Assembly (NCBI GenBank): GCA_020650975.1
Contig: JAIPMN010005702.1
Location: forward strand, 1-26,983
From: Apostichopus californicus
Taxonomy: Eukaryota; Echinodermata; Holothuroidea; Aspidochirotida; Stichopodidae
Direction of reading: 5' to 3'
Length of the DNA stretch: 26,983 nt
This document shows positions 1-9,473 of the stretch, in pieces. Both the position numbers and the translations under genes were made by a program. Positions within the stretch are counted from its first letter, which is position 1. Each line of letters starts with the position of its first letter. The notes beneath the pieces were generated by a model. The model saw nothing but the letters and a program-made list of their open reading frames with translations. It ran no database searches and was not told where the DNA came from.

Positions 1-1049
1 GCCGCTTAATATAAGAGAGTTGCTCCTCTTTGGCTCCCTCCAGTCATTCAAGAATGGCATTAAGATTCACTTTTTATCTTTATCTCATAGTTCTTAATTT
101 ATAATATGTATAGTATATTTTTTGTGTTTGTGTTTTTGGGTGCACAGGCCTTTGGGCTATAGGAATTTAGTTTCCTTTTGTTCATCCAGATCCTATTTGT
201 CTTTTGTAATGTTTGTATATTTTTCCTTTTTATGTCTTGGATCAAATAAATAATGAAATAATGAAATCATGTGGAATAAAGATTGAAATGTTTCTAAATG
301 AAATTAAAACATTTTACTTTCAAATTCCCACTTTTCTTTGGGATTTCAAACAGCAAGATGGGGTTAATGCCTGTACAAATATTCCAATGGTGAATGGAGA
401 AAAGGGAGCTTTTCAAAATGTAGTGGTGATGAAGCATTTACAACTATAACCCACATAGAATTACACAGAGTCTGCTGAGGTGAGTTTCTCTCTCGTTTCA
501 TACAGTCTTAAATTCAGAAACAAATTAAAATATGATGCTATGTTTGTTTCTAATATTCAGAGCTGAACATTACTTATGTATCCATCATACGAGAGCGAGG
601 AGTGTAGTTTAAGAGGAAACTTAACACCCACCACTGCCCCCAATCAAACTGTAACTGGGCCCATTCCCCACCTCTCCCCTATTCCTCCCAGTGCACACAT
701 TTCTGAACACCTGAATTCCAAAGTTTCACCCTCCCTCCTCCGATCTCTTCCATTACGAGAAACAAACAAACAAACAACAAAAATGCAAAGACTGAAAAAA
801 ATAAAAATAAAATGATGAACTCTTATTGACTTGATAAATTCTACTTTCTACTTATGCTGGAGCAAAATATATCACTTAGTTCAATGCACCCAACATCAAT
901 TTTTTTTTTTCAAGTATGAGCAAGTTTTGGTAAAAGTTCCCTTGTTTAAGACACCTCACCCACACTTTATGCCCCCACCAAACCCCCCCACAACCTCCAT
1001 TTCCAAGAATGAAACAATTCCAGAATAAATTCACATGCTCATGGTTATA
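1..1049. other. Probable CC2D1 intron, left edge
   Basis: No exon is recognisable on either strand. The next CC2D1 exon, expected to lead from the fourth DM14 domain toward the C2 domain, was searched for on the minus strand and not found, so this is read as intron continuing past the left edge. It is AT-rich, with a short AAAC microsatellite near 760-783 and C-rich stretches near 955-1000. Confidence 0.5.
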
Positions 1050-1358
1050 CGGGTGCTGTGGCGGAGTGGATAAAGGTATTTGAAGCAATGAGGTTTAGCA
1101 ATCGGTAGTTTGAGGGTTCCATCCCTGGCCGGGATAGTAAGGTGGGTTTTTCATCCAAGAGCAATCTACGGTTTTCACATCTGAAATGACTTTGTAAATT
1201 GAAAAGATTCCAAATATCAGTTAAAATTTTTGAACTGGAAGCCACCCGACTTGTAAGTTGTAATCCATTAGTCCTTGCGGCTTCCCTAACATTTGTGGTC
1301 GCTTAAGCGTCAGAACACAATACTGCTTGATTATTACTACTATAATTATTATTAATGT
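1050..1358 (+). mobile_element. tRNA-derived SINE (family 1)
   Basis: A tRNA-like head carries an RNA polymerase III box A (TGGCGGAGTGG, 1059-1069) and a box B-like segment (GGTTCCATCCC, 1115-1125). A body of about 200 bp follows and ends in a TATT/ATT-rich tail near 1340-1357. The head resembles a degenerate tRNA-Leu or tRNA-Ser, but a SINE is more likely than a functional tRNA because of the long body and simple-repeat tail. The tail ends about 13 bp from the 5' splice site of the next CC2D1 exon (1371). Boundaries are approximate. Confidence 0.65.
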
Positions 1359-1370
1359 TACTAAACTTAC

Positions 1371-1427
1371 ACTGTCCATGTTGACTGGAAGGCCATTCTC
1401 AGCAGCTTCAATCATTGGATCAAACCC
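1371..1427 (-). CDS. CC2D1A: CC2D1 exon l: DM14 domain 4, second half
   Basis: The acceptor is TTTCTTCAG and the donor is AGT|GTAAGT; 19 codons, phase 0 to 0. It encodes GFDPMIEAAENGLPVNMDS, which matches human GLEPMLEASRNGLPVDITK. It is the last exon visible before the left edge. The remaining coding part, including the C2 domain, is outside the window. Confidence 0.92.
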
Positions 1428-1661
1428 CTGAAGAAATTAATAATTTTAGAAAATATAAATTAAAGCAACAGACAACTTGTTGATTCCAAAAAGAACTTAA
1501 AAAATTTACATTGTGTGAACTGAATTACACATGTAAAGCCTACTCTTTATAAATAACTCAATTTTTTAATTCAATCAAAACGTAACTCAGCGAGAAAAAT
1601 AATTAAATATGAATTTGACAAATCTATAAGACCCCCCTGGTGATATTTTTTCTAGACTAAC

Positions 1662-1792
1662 CTTGGCTATGATGATCAATCTCTTGGCTTCTTCCATATC
1701 TCCTTGCTTCTTGGCCTGGAGAGCAAGAAACCGAACTTTCTTCTGCTTTTCTTGGAGAAGCTTCAGCTGTCGTTCGTTCATTGATTCTTTGA
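1662..1792 (-). CDS. CC2D1A: CC2D1 exon k: DM14 domain 4, first half
   Basis: The acceptor is TTTACTCATTAG and the donor is AAG|GTTAGT; two bases plus 43 codons. It encodes MNERQLKLLQEKQKKVRFLA, LQAKKQGDMEEAKRL and IIIAK, matching human DM14-4 (QQQLAFLEGRKKQLLQAALRAKQKNDVEGAK...QAK). A SINE begins about 32 bp upstream of the acceptor. Confidence 0.92.
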
Positions 1793-1824
1793 CTAATGAG
1801 TAAACACAGGATAGGAGACTTAAG

Positions 1825-2215
1825 AGGGCATTGTGGTCAAGTGGTTAAGGTAGTGGACTTGTGATCTAAGGATTACAGGTTCGAGTCCTGGCCAGATCAT
1901 TGCGTTGTGTCCTTGGGCAAGGCACTTTATCTCCATTGTCTCTCTTCACCCAGGTGTATAAATGGGGACTTGCGAGGTGATTTGTAAATATAGTTGCGTG
2001 CGCCAGTTTGTGGCTGCACCCTATGGGAAGTCCCCCGGGGGACATGTGATTGGGGTGCACTGTCGTGTCCCAGGAGAGATTGATTGAATTGCGCACACTT
2101 TGGTGTGTAGGTGTGACAAGTTACCAATGACCAGGGTTAAGTACATCGTGGCGAGACTTTATTGTAAGTTGGGCTATATAAGAACTGAGAATTATAATTA
2201 TTATTATTATTTAGA
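1825..2215 (+). mobile_element. tRNA-derived SINE (family 2), near full length
   Basis: The head has box A TGGTCAAGTGG (1834-1844) and box B GGTTCGAGTCC (1878-1888), both close to the polymerase III consensus. A body of about 300 bp follows and ends in GCTATATAAGAACTG and an ATT-rich tail (about 2188-2213). Three more copies of the same body occur in this window at 8,330, 9,165 and 12,500, which identifies it as a SINE. It lies in the CC2D1 intron between exons j and k, antisense to the gene. Confidence 0.85.
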
Positions 2216-2428
2216 TTAAACAGGGAAAAAGAAAGCAAGATATTTAGAACATATCATTCTCTCAAAGCTGTGATGGAACCATGTTATATCTAGGTGTGAT
2301 TCACTACATTAGGGTTCAATTTTAACATAGACATGAACGTATCAAAGTTATACCGGATTTTCTAAATTTTAAAAAACTACAGAATTATGGAGATTAGCAA
2401 TCAATCGGTCATTTGTCCATGCTCTTAC

Positions 2429-2513
2429 CTGATTTTCGGGGAGGACTGGGTTGTGTTGGAGCAGCAGATGAGGAAACGACAGGTTGAGACCTGCCTCCTG
2501 GGCCAGTCGGTTT
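2429..2513 (-). CDS. CC2D1A: CC2D1 exon j: linker before DM14 domain 4
   Basis: The acceptor is CATCTTTTACAG and the donor is TCAG|GTAAGA; 28 codons plus one base. It encodes a Pro/Ser/Gln-rich linker (KPTGPGGRSQPVVSSSAAP, then TQPSPPRKS) with no fold. Placement rests on good splice sites, correct phase on both sides and composition like the human linker. The 132-bp minisatellite begins 55 bp upstream of its acceptor. Confidence 0.78.
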
Positions 2514-2568
2514 CTGTAAAAGATGATAACAGCTTCAAGCTTAAGGAAATCATGATTGTATATATATA

Positions 2569-3490
2569 CATTCTGTTGGGTAATTCCAAAATTTGGGGGT
2601 GGGGGTCCCACTTTGTAAGCCTCTTTGATATTCCCATTAACATACAATGCTCCATTTTTTGCTGCAAAGTATTGGAAACATTTATGCAACATTTATACAC
2701 ATTCTGACGGGTAATTCCACAATTGGGGGTGGGGGGGTCCCACTTTGTAAGCCTCTTTGATATTCCCATTAACATACAATGCTCCATTTTTATTTTTCAA
2801 ATTATTGGAAACATTTATGCAACATTTATACACATTCTGACGGGCAATTCCACAATTGGGGCGGGGTGGGGGTCCCACTTTGTAACCTCTTTGATATTCC
2901 CATTAACATACAATGCTCCATTTTTATTTTTCAAATTATTGGGAACATTTATGCAACATTTATACACATTCTGACGGGTAATTCCACAATTGGGGGTGGG
3001 GGGGTCCCACTTTGTAAGCCTCTTTGATATTCCCATTAACATACAATGCTCCATTTTTTGCTGCAAATTATTGGAAACATTTATGCAACATTTATACACA
3101 TTCTGACGGGTAATTCCACAATTGGGGCGGGGTGGGGGTCCCACTTTGTAACCTCTTTGATATTCCCATTAACATACAATGCTCCATTTTTATTTTTCAA
3201 ATTATTGGAAACATTTATGCAACATTTATACACATTCTGACGGGTAATTCCACAATTGGGGGTGGGGGGGTCCCACTTTGTAACCTCTTTGATATTCCCA
3301 TTAACATACAATGCTCCATTTTTTTCTTCAAATTATTGGAAACATTTATGCAACATTTATACACATTCTGACGAGTAATTCCACAATTGGGGGTGGGGGG
3401 GGAGTCCCACTTTGTAACCTCTTTGATATTCCAATTAACATATAATGCTCCATTTTTATTTTTTCAAAATATTGGAAACATTTATGCAAC
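2569..3490. repeat. About 132-bp minisatellite, seven units
   Basis: Seven head-to-tail units begin with CATTCTG at about 2569, 2700, 2833, 2967, 3099, 3233 and 3364, a period of 131-134 bp. Each contains a plus-strand G-rich block such as GGGGGTGGGGGGG followed by TCCCACTTTGTAA, then an AT-rich part ending CATTTATGCAAC. Units differ mainly in G-run length and a small T/A block. Open frames through the array on both strands are repeat products, not genes. It lies in the CC2D1 intron between exons i and j. Confidence 0.93.
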
Positions 3491-3931
3491 ATCTACTCTA
3501 TGAATCAACTCTTACATCAAATTACACAACTGATATGCCTCACTGAATTTCATTCCAAAGTTACTAACAAAGCAAGGAAAAGGTCTTATTTCATTGTCCC
3601 AAAGACACCCATAAATGTCATCTATAAAACAGTTCAAACCCTTGATGACGGAACGAATCTATCACAGAACACTAAATGAAAGGCTCGCACTGTACTTATC
3701 AGTTCCCATGGCAACAAAGCCAGTTAAAAGATGCACACGAGGTTGACGATTACACCAAATTACCGATGCTCATTTTCTAAAATGAAATTATAGATCACCG
3801 ATATTATCGTCTTAATTGTATCTAGAACCTAACATTAACAAATACCATTTCAAAATTCCACAAAAATCACCAATGACAAATTTGCAAATTTGACTATCTA
3901 GGCCGAGATGAGACATCCCTGTTATAGTGTA
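3491..3931. other. CC2D1 intron sequence, nothing recognised
   Basis: AT-rich intron between the minisatellite and the hAT-like MITE. No exon, RNA gene or repeat was recognised, except an inverted repeat at 3913-3940 next to the MITE end. Confidence 0.6.
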
Positions 3932-4278
3932 CAGGGATGTGCCCAGGATTTCCTGAGTGCCGGGTATACTGACCGCCGTCCTGGGGGAGGGGTCTAAGGG
4001 GGAGGGGGTGTTGAGAAATTTTCGATTTTTGAAGGTGCTCAGATGCCAAATGCTGGCACTTGCTTAGCTTTTTAAGCACATACACAAGTACTAGTTTTGC
4101 ATAACAATTTACATTTGTTTTATTTTTTGCAATTTATGTTGAATATATTGTAAGGAATGTCGGGATTTTAGATGAAAATAGTGCTGGGCGGGATTCGCGA
4201 TTTTTAAGACAGTGCTGGGCGGAAATTTTTAGTGCTGGGCGGGGCCGCCCAGTGCCGCCTAGCGTGGGCACATCCCTG
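3932..4278. mobile_element. hAT-like MITE with CAGGGATGTG termini
   Basis: The 347-bp element begins CAGGGATGTGCCCA and ends with the inverted form TGGGCACATCCCTG (one mismatch). It is flanked on both sides by the 6-bp direct repeat AGTGTA (3926-3931 and 4279-4284). The CAGGG terminus resembles hAT elements, though those usually make 8-bp duplications. Inside are G-rich blocks and repeated GTGCTGGGCGG near its right end. There is no transposase, so it is non-autonomous. The right end lies 10 bp from the CC2D1 exon i donor. Confidence 0.75.
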
Positions 4279-4288
4279 AGTGTATTAC

Positions 4289-4462
4289 CTGAGCAGTGGG
4301 CTGGCTAGGTCTGGCAGCAGGTACGGCTGCTGGTTGAGCCGCTGGGGTGGAGCTTTGAGACTGCTTGGTCGTTGGAAGGGGAGGGAAGTCTGGCAGCTCT
4401 GGAAGTTCTCCATAGTTGACTGGTCGACCGGCTCTTTCCATCTTGATGGCGTCTTCATATTG
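4289..4462 (-). CDS. CC2D1A: CC2D1 exon i: DM14 domain 3, second half
   Basis: The acceptor is TTTTACCGCAG and the donor is CAG|GTAATA; 58 codons, phase 0 to 0. It encodes QYEDAIKMERAGRPVNYGEL with the conserved PDFPPLP tail (human QYQDAIRAHKAGRAVDVAELPVPPGFPPI). A Ser/Thr/Pro/Ala/Gln-rich linker follows. Its donor lies 10 bp from a transposon end; see the element at 3932-4278. Confidence 0.92.
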
Positions 4463-5112
4463 CTGCGGTAAAACGAGACATATCATCAAAGTATGGCATG
4501 CTACAGAAGGCAAAGGGTTGGAAACAAAATATTGGCAACTCAGTACTTCAATTATTTTGTTTTCTATATAGTGATTACTTTGATGTATAATGAAATGAAA
4601 TCCTTTATAATTTTTTTATCATTATCATTTATTATCTGTATTTCATACTACCATACAGTTTGGTTATATTTTGCAATTTTGAGGGGGTTCTGTTAGAGTC
4701 ACTCATGTGAATTTGGAATGTCAATAAGCCCAAACTGAAAGCCTTGAACACTTATGCGGTAGGTTGACACGGTAACACTGATTTATGAAATGGTTCAAGC
4801 CATGAACGCTGCAGTTCTACCATTCAATGTAACCTTGGAAAAGTATTTCAGAGAATGAAAATGAAAAGCCTACGTTGGAAAACAGGGATGAGCCTGGGGT
4901 AAGAAAATATCACAGAACTTTGCAAAAATTGCGGTATAGGCTCCAGTTTGCGTATGCTACAGTGTGTTAGGATCATAATTTTTGTCCCCGAGGTAGAAAA
5001 AGAAATCACGGATATTCTGCGAATTCGCGGAAAAAGCTCATGCCTGGGAAAAGCACAAGATAATGTTCTCTTCGTTTTGCAACTCCCAATTTAGCGAAGA
5101 TTTAACTGTTAC
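4463..5112. other. CC2D1 intron between exons h and i
   Basis: AT-rich intron with no exon, RNA gene or repeat recognised on either strand. Confidence 0.6.
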
Positions 5113-5345
5113 CTTGACGATCCTCCCCAGCCTTCTGGCTTTACTGGAGTTGTTATCTTCTGCAGCTTTGTCTGCCATGGTCTTGTACCGCTCTCTCCGC
5201 TGCATCAGGGCCTCTAGGACCGTCTTCGGTTGGGGCATGGAGGGAGCCGATGAGGATGGATCGTCCATTGATGGTTGAGGAGGAGGAGAGGCTTGGGCGT
5301 TGCTAGGGCCACCCGTTGGTGCTGCTGCTGCTGGTTGCAGTATCT
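5113..5345 (-). CDS. CC2D1A: CC2D1 exon h: linker and DM14 domain 3, first half
   Basis: The donor is AAG|GTAACA. The chosen acceptor is AACTAAACAG at 5346-5347; its pyrimidine tract is poor. An alternative AG a few codons downstream is also in frame, so the 5' edge may shift by about four codons. The exon encodes an Ala/Pro/Ser linker and then the DM14-3 start: KTVLEALMQRRERYKTMADK, an acidic turn and SKARRLGRIVK. This matches human TLLEALEQRMERYQVAAAQAKSKGD...HERIVK. Confidence 0.88.
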
Positions 5346-6427
5346 CTGTTTAGTTTGTAATACATTTGAGCACATTTCATTTAGAGTTAAATGCTACATG
5401 CAACACTCTCAACTGAATGAATACAACCCCTATGTATTCTTAGGGATTAAAGTAATTATGTTGTGTGGTACTTATAGCAAACAACAGACTGTGCTTCTTG
5501 TACATACCTGGCCATGCTTTTGGCAATGTGCCAGACTTGCTTGAAGGATATATTCGGCTCAAACTTTCACTTTGACATGTTGTATGCTATGAGAAATCAC
5601 TGCTATCACACCATCTTTTGTTTTCTACACTCTTTCTCATTTTTGGCAAAGTAACCACTCAAACATCTGAAGAATGTTAGGTTTGTTTATTAAGATTATT
5701 AATTTCATTTTGCATCAATTCAATTATTTCATCATGGTAGATGCTACTATTAACTTTTCTTATTCTATTCTTAAGTTTTTCTCTCATTTTTTGGGGGGGG
5801 AGTCTCCTACTTTGTTAAGCCTTGCATGCTTTATAGGAGACTTCCCGTCACATTGTAAATTGTGATAAAACAAATAAATATACAAATATACAAACATCTG
5901 AGGCTCTTTAAATAGCATGGCTGGACGAGCTAGTATAACAAACAGACCTTTACAGATAATTTGATTCCTCAGATGCAACTTGAAACTTAATGGGAAACAC
6001 ATAGGACTTCTACAGCCTCAAAATAAACTGTTTACGATACATTACTAAACAGTGTGCAATGTCACCCTATTGTTCATATGACCTCAACATTTGGGGTTGA
6101 TTGTCAGTGTGATGGCCAGTGATGATAGATGATGGTTGGAATTTATCCGAGACGGTACCTTCAACTGTAAACAATTCATCTCTGCAGATACTGCACATGT
6201 CATACAGAGCTTCTCATAGGCATACATTGAGTAATCATAATGCTCTCTCCAACCTTGAGTCTTCTCCCTATGGGTCTTCCTTTGTCTATGCTGCCCTCTA
6301 TTTTGCCCTCACTATACCCCAAACCCTTAATCTCTTCCACCAGACAAATGTCACAAAAACTAGTTACAGGTTATGAAAGAAATTGAGAAATGAGTTTCAT
6401 AAATTGAGATTTGGGAATCCATGTTAC
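5346..6427. other. CC2D1 intron between exons g and h
   Basis: No coding sequence was recognised. One imperfect inverted repeat, GGGAGTCTCCTA against TATAGGAGACTTCCC, spans 5798-5846 with a loop of about 20 nt and is preceded by a G-run; it may be the remnant of a small foldback element. Confidence 0.5.
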
Positions 6428-6512
6428 CTTTCATTTCACTTGGTGGAGGGGGCATGTTACTCAGATCCACTTGTTGTCCGGCTTGCACAGCGCCAATCAC
6501 ATGATCAAATTG
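6428..6512 (-). CDS. CC2D1A: CC2D1 exon g: DM14 domain 2, second half
   Basis: The acceptor is CATTTCAG and the donor is AAAG|GTAACA; 28 codons plus one base. It encodes QFDHVIGAVQAGQQVDLSNM followed by a run of prolines, the conserved DM14 tail (human SFDAVLEALSRGEPVDLSCLPPPP). It joins exons f and h in phase. Confidence 0.9.
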
Positions 6513-6638
6513 CTGAAATGAAAATTAAAGACTCAAAAATAGCAAACATTTTATAATAAACATGCGGTATAATTTGACAACGACAAAAGCAGAAAAATCC
6601 GAAACTATTCAGTTATCAGGGCTGCGTCGAGTCCTTAC

Positions 6639-6754
6639 CTTGGACACTTTCAGGTATTCCATAGCCATAGCAGGATCTCCCTCTCTCTTTGACTTCAAAG
6701 CAGCCATTTTGTAAAGGTCTCTTCTTTGACATAACATCTTATAAGTGTTCTCAT
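6639..6754 (-). CDS. CC2D1A: CC2D1 exon f: DM14 domain 2, first half
   Basis: A pyrimidine-rich acceptor (CATTCCGTTAG) and donor AAG|GTAAGG bound an exon of two bases plus 38 codons. It encodes YKMLCQRRDLYKMAALKSK, then a glycine-aspartate turn (REGDPAMA) and EYLKVSK. The same positions in human DM14-2 read LQSRQRDYKLAALHAKQQGD. The exon must be read after a single leftover G to stay open; after a leftover AG it begins with an immediate stop. Confidence 0.92.
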
Positions 6755-7159
6755 CTAACGGAATGAAAAAAAAGAGAAAAGAAAAATCTGAAAAAAAGGG
6801 CAATTAATTTAACCTGACGACCCCTAGAAGAAAACTAACTGCTGGACAGAACACAGTAATGGTCAGATATTAATATGCAGTCCACCAAGGTACACTAATT
6901 TGTGGCAAAGCCCATTACCTGATGATAACTCTGTGGCACAGCTTAATGGAAGCAGCCCATTAGGTGATAACGACACTGTTGCAGAGTTACCTAAGCAGCG
7001 TGCACATTCTTATCCTGTTACAATGTTACAGACGACAGAACAGTGGCTTGATGAGTAATCACATCCAGTAATAGCAACTGTTCAATCTGTCAATCCATAC
7101 CCAAGGATATCATTAACTGAGAAGCAACTAATGTTATGATGTCATCAATAAACCATCCC
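6755..7159. other. CC2D1 intron between the splice-donor array and exon f
   Basis: Nothing recognised apart from a weak internal duplication of ACCTGATGATAACT/TAGGTGATAACG-like sequence near 6918-6975. Confidence 0.4.
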
Positions 7160-7812
7160 AATAGTATGGTTCTAGGTGCTTACCTGGGACTGTAGCCTGG
7201 GGTTCTGTGGTAGTAGCAATAGTATGGTTCTAGGTGCTTACCTGGGACTGTAGCCTGGGGTTCTGTGGTAGTAACAATAGTATGGTTCTAGGTGCTTACC
7301 TGAGACTGTAGCCTGGGGTTCTGTGGTAGTAGCAATAGTATGGTTCTAGGTGCTTACCTGGAACTGTAGCCTGGGGTTCTGTGGTAGTAGCAATAGTATG
7401 GTTCTAGGTGCTTACCTGGGACTGTAGCTTGGGGTTATGTGGTAGTAGCAATAGTATGGTTCTAGGTGCTTACCTGGGACTGTAGCCTGGGGTTCTGTGG
7501 TAGTAACAATAGTATGGTTGTAGGTGCTTACCTGGGACTGTAGTCTGGGGTTCTGTGGTAGTAGCAATAGTATGGTTCTAGGTGCTTACCTGGGACTGTA
7601 GCCTGGGGTTCTGTGGTAGTAACAATAGTACTGGTTCTAGGTGCTTACCTGGGACTGTAGTCTGGGGTTCTGTGGTAGTGCTTACCTGGGACTGTAGTCT
7701 GGGGTTCTAGGTGCTTACCTGGGACTGTAGCCTGGGGTTCTGTGGTAGTAGCAATAGTATGGTTCTAGGTGCTTACCTGGGACTGTAGTCTGGGGTTCTG
7801 TGGTAGTAGCAT
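7160..7812 (-). repeat. 58-bp minisatellite made of an exon end plus 5' splice site, 12 copies
   Basis: Twelve copies of a unit that reads, on the minus strand, ACAGTCCCAG|GTAAGCACC within a 58-bp period. The GT positions are 7775-7776, 7717-7718, 7684-7685, 7647-7648, 7588-7589, 7530-7531, 7472-7473, 7414-7415, 7356-7357, 7298-7299, 7240-7241 and 7182-7183. Spacing is 58 bp except for one 59-bp step and a shortened pair near 7649-7719. Copies differ at only a few bases. The right-most copy overlaps CC2D1 exon e. Each copy keeps the full donor consensus. Confidence 0.95.
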
Positions 7813-7924
7813 CCATTGGTGGCCTTTCCACTTCTTGGCTGACCCCTACAGCCACTTCTGGCGGGACCTCTGATTCATCAACTCTCCGTCCTGCTTTGGC
7901 TCTCTTATGAAGGTCTTTAAGTGT
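7777..7924 (-). CDS. CC2D1A: CC2D1 exon e: DM14 domain 1, second half, ending in duplicated splice donor
   Basis: The acceptor is CCAACAG. The exon runs through TLKDLHKRAKAGRRVDESEVPP (250s to 272), which closes DM14-1, then a Thr/Pro-rich linker ending TTEPQTTVP plus one base. The donor is CCCAG|GTAAGC. This exon end and donor form the first of twelve copies of a 58-bp tandem repeat, so eleven further copies of the donor follow in the intron. Only the first gives the correct phase for the next exon. Confidence 0.88.
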
Positions 7925-8329
7925 CTGTTGGTAGAAGCAGATTTTCAACGGTGATGTCAGGAGACGAGGTCAAATTGGAAAGAACTTTATCATTTAAGAC
8001 TGGGAAAATAATTCATCAAATATTGCACAGCAGAACATTAGTGCTAAGTCCCATAGACGAATCTATACATAATTAAAACAAGTCAAAATTGTATACCATA
8101 AACAAAGTCATAAACTCCATAATTGCTTTTCAAGTAAATTTTTCAGTTACTCCCTTTGGGAGGGCCACTAGTTAAAGACAATCACAGAATGCCGACGTTC
8201 AAATTCACGGTTACTCTTTCAAACCAAGATAATCTAACATTATCCTTAAATCACAATTCCCAAGGACTGCATTGAAATCACAAATGACACCACTACGCCT
8301 TTTGCAGTCCGAACTAAAACATACATACT

Positions 8330-8567
8330 ATTACGCCGTTATTTATATAGCGCATAATCCACAAATTCAATGCGCTTTACAATTAACCCTGGTCATTGGT
8401 AACTTGTCACACCTACACACCAAAGTGTGCACAATTCAAACACACAACAGTGCACCTTAGCCACGTTTCCCCTGGGGGACTTCCCATAGGGTGCAGCCAC
8501 AAACCGGCGCACGCAACTATATTTACAAGTCACCTCGCAAGTCCCCATTTATACACCTGGGTGTATA
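8330..8567 (-). mobile_element. SINE family 2 fragment, inverted
   Basis: The reverse complement matches the family 2 SINE body from CACCCAGGTGTATAAATGGG through CCAATGACCAGGGTTAA to GCGCTATATAA. The tRNA-like head is missing (5' truncated). It lies in the CC2D1 intron between exons d and e, in the same orientation as the gene and opposite to the copy at 9165. Confidence 0.85.
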
Positions 8568-9164
8568 TACAATGTATATTCACTCTCCTTGTACAAATGA
8601 GCTTGAATATTGTCATTAGACTATTGTCTTTCTCCATCCTACTTCGTAACAAGTGATCACAAAGTTATGACTTATTAGGATATCACCGTTAAATCAATTC
8701 TGTGTCATGTAGAATTTATATTTATTACTATCTGTTCGAACACAGATTGCTTTACTGGGGGGCAAAGTTATGCTTAACTACTCTTCCCATCTACAGTCGT
8801 AATTTTGGGTTAAGATTTAAATTACATTTAGCAAAGAAATCATGATTAACCAGAGAAAATTCAACCGGAAGCTTTGCGATTCCTTGCAATAAAATATTGT
8901 AAGTTTCATCTCGGTATAAAAACAACCGAGTTAAAGGCATTGAAGACTCGCCCCAAACCGCGTACGGCCATCTGAAAAAGTTAACTTTCCGTTGCTTGCA
9001 AGTGACGTTTTGTTCGTGTCGCTACAAAATGCAGACAGTACAGTAATGAAACGTGATACCTTTTCATCTTTTATCTAGACCGGAGATGTCCTTCACTGCA
9101 ATTATATGTACACTGTGCTGTGGGTATTGACCGCAGCTGTATGTACACTAGTATATGTACACTG
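8568..9164. other. CC2D1 intron between two inverted SINE fragments
   Basis: No gene seen. Near 9098-9160 the short phrase TATGTACACT recurs three times, a minor local duplication next to the SINE fragment. Confidence 0.45.
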
Positions 9165-9327
9165 TGGTGCACTGTGATGCCCCAGGAGAGATTGTTTGAA
9201 TTGTGCACACTTTGGTGTGTAGGCGTGACAAGCTACCAATGACCAGGGTTAAGTACAGCGCGAGGAGACTTTAATGTAAGTTGCGCTATATAAGAACTGT
9301 TAATTATTATTAATTATTATTATTAAA
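9165..9327 (+). mobile_element. SINE family 2, 3' fragment
   Basis: It matches the last part of the family 2 SINE: CAGGAGAGATTG, CACACTTTGGTGTGTAGG, CCAATGACCAGGGTTAAG, GCTATATAAGAACTG and a TTA-rich tail. The tail ends about 20 bp from the CC2D1 exon d donor (9346-9347). It is inverted relative to the copy at 8330-8567. Confidence 0.85.
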
Positions 9328-9347
9328 TCATTGATGATACTACACAC

Positions 9348-9473
9348 CTGCAATCCTCTGTCATATCGCCTTGCTTTTGAATCTTCGTGATTCACACGAG
9401 CATTCGAAAGAGCTGTCTCATAATTTCTGATGCGAGATTCAATGATTGTTGTCACACCACCGGGGCCTATTGG
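9348..9473 (-). CDS. CC2D1A: CC2D1 exon d: DM14 domain 1, first half
   Basis: The acceptor is TCTTACAG and the donor is CAG|GTGTGT; it is 42 codons, phase 0 to 0. It encodes the two-helix start of DM14-1: ESRIRNYETALSNAR, then SKARRYDRGLQ. The last block matches human MRRYDRGLK closely. The exon break between the two DM14 halves recurs at the same point in all four domains, consistent with internal duplication of the module. Confidence 0.92.

Noticed and set aside
1050..1130. Possible tRNA gene (box A and box B present)
   Set aside because: It has a degenerate box B, no convincing acceptor-stem pairing by eye and a SINE body with an ATT tail, so it is a SINE head.
1825..1900. Possible tRNA gene
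   Set aside because: The boxes are good, but the same head continues into a body shared by three other copies in the window; it is a SINE.
2369..3371. Open frames of 80-120 codons on both strands
   Set aside because: They are the 132-bp minisatellite read through; the frame repeats with the units and matches no family. The minus-strand frames only touch real coding sequence at exon j.
7160..7812. CRISPR-like array of repeats
   Set aside because: The whole 58-bp unit is repeated, with no distinct spacers, and it overlaps a spliced animal exon.
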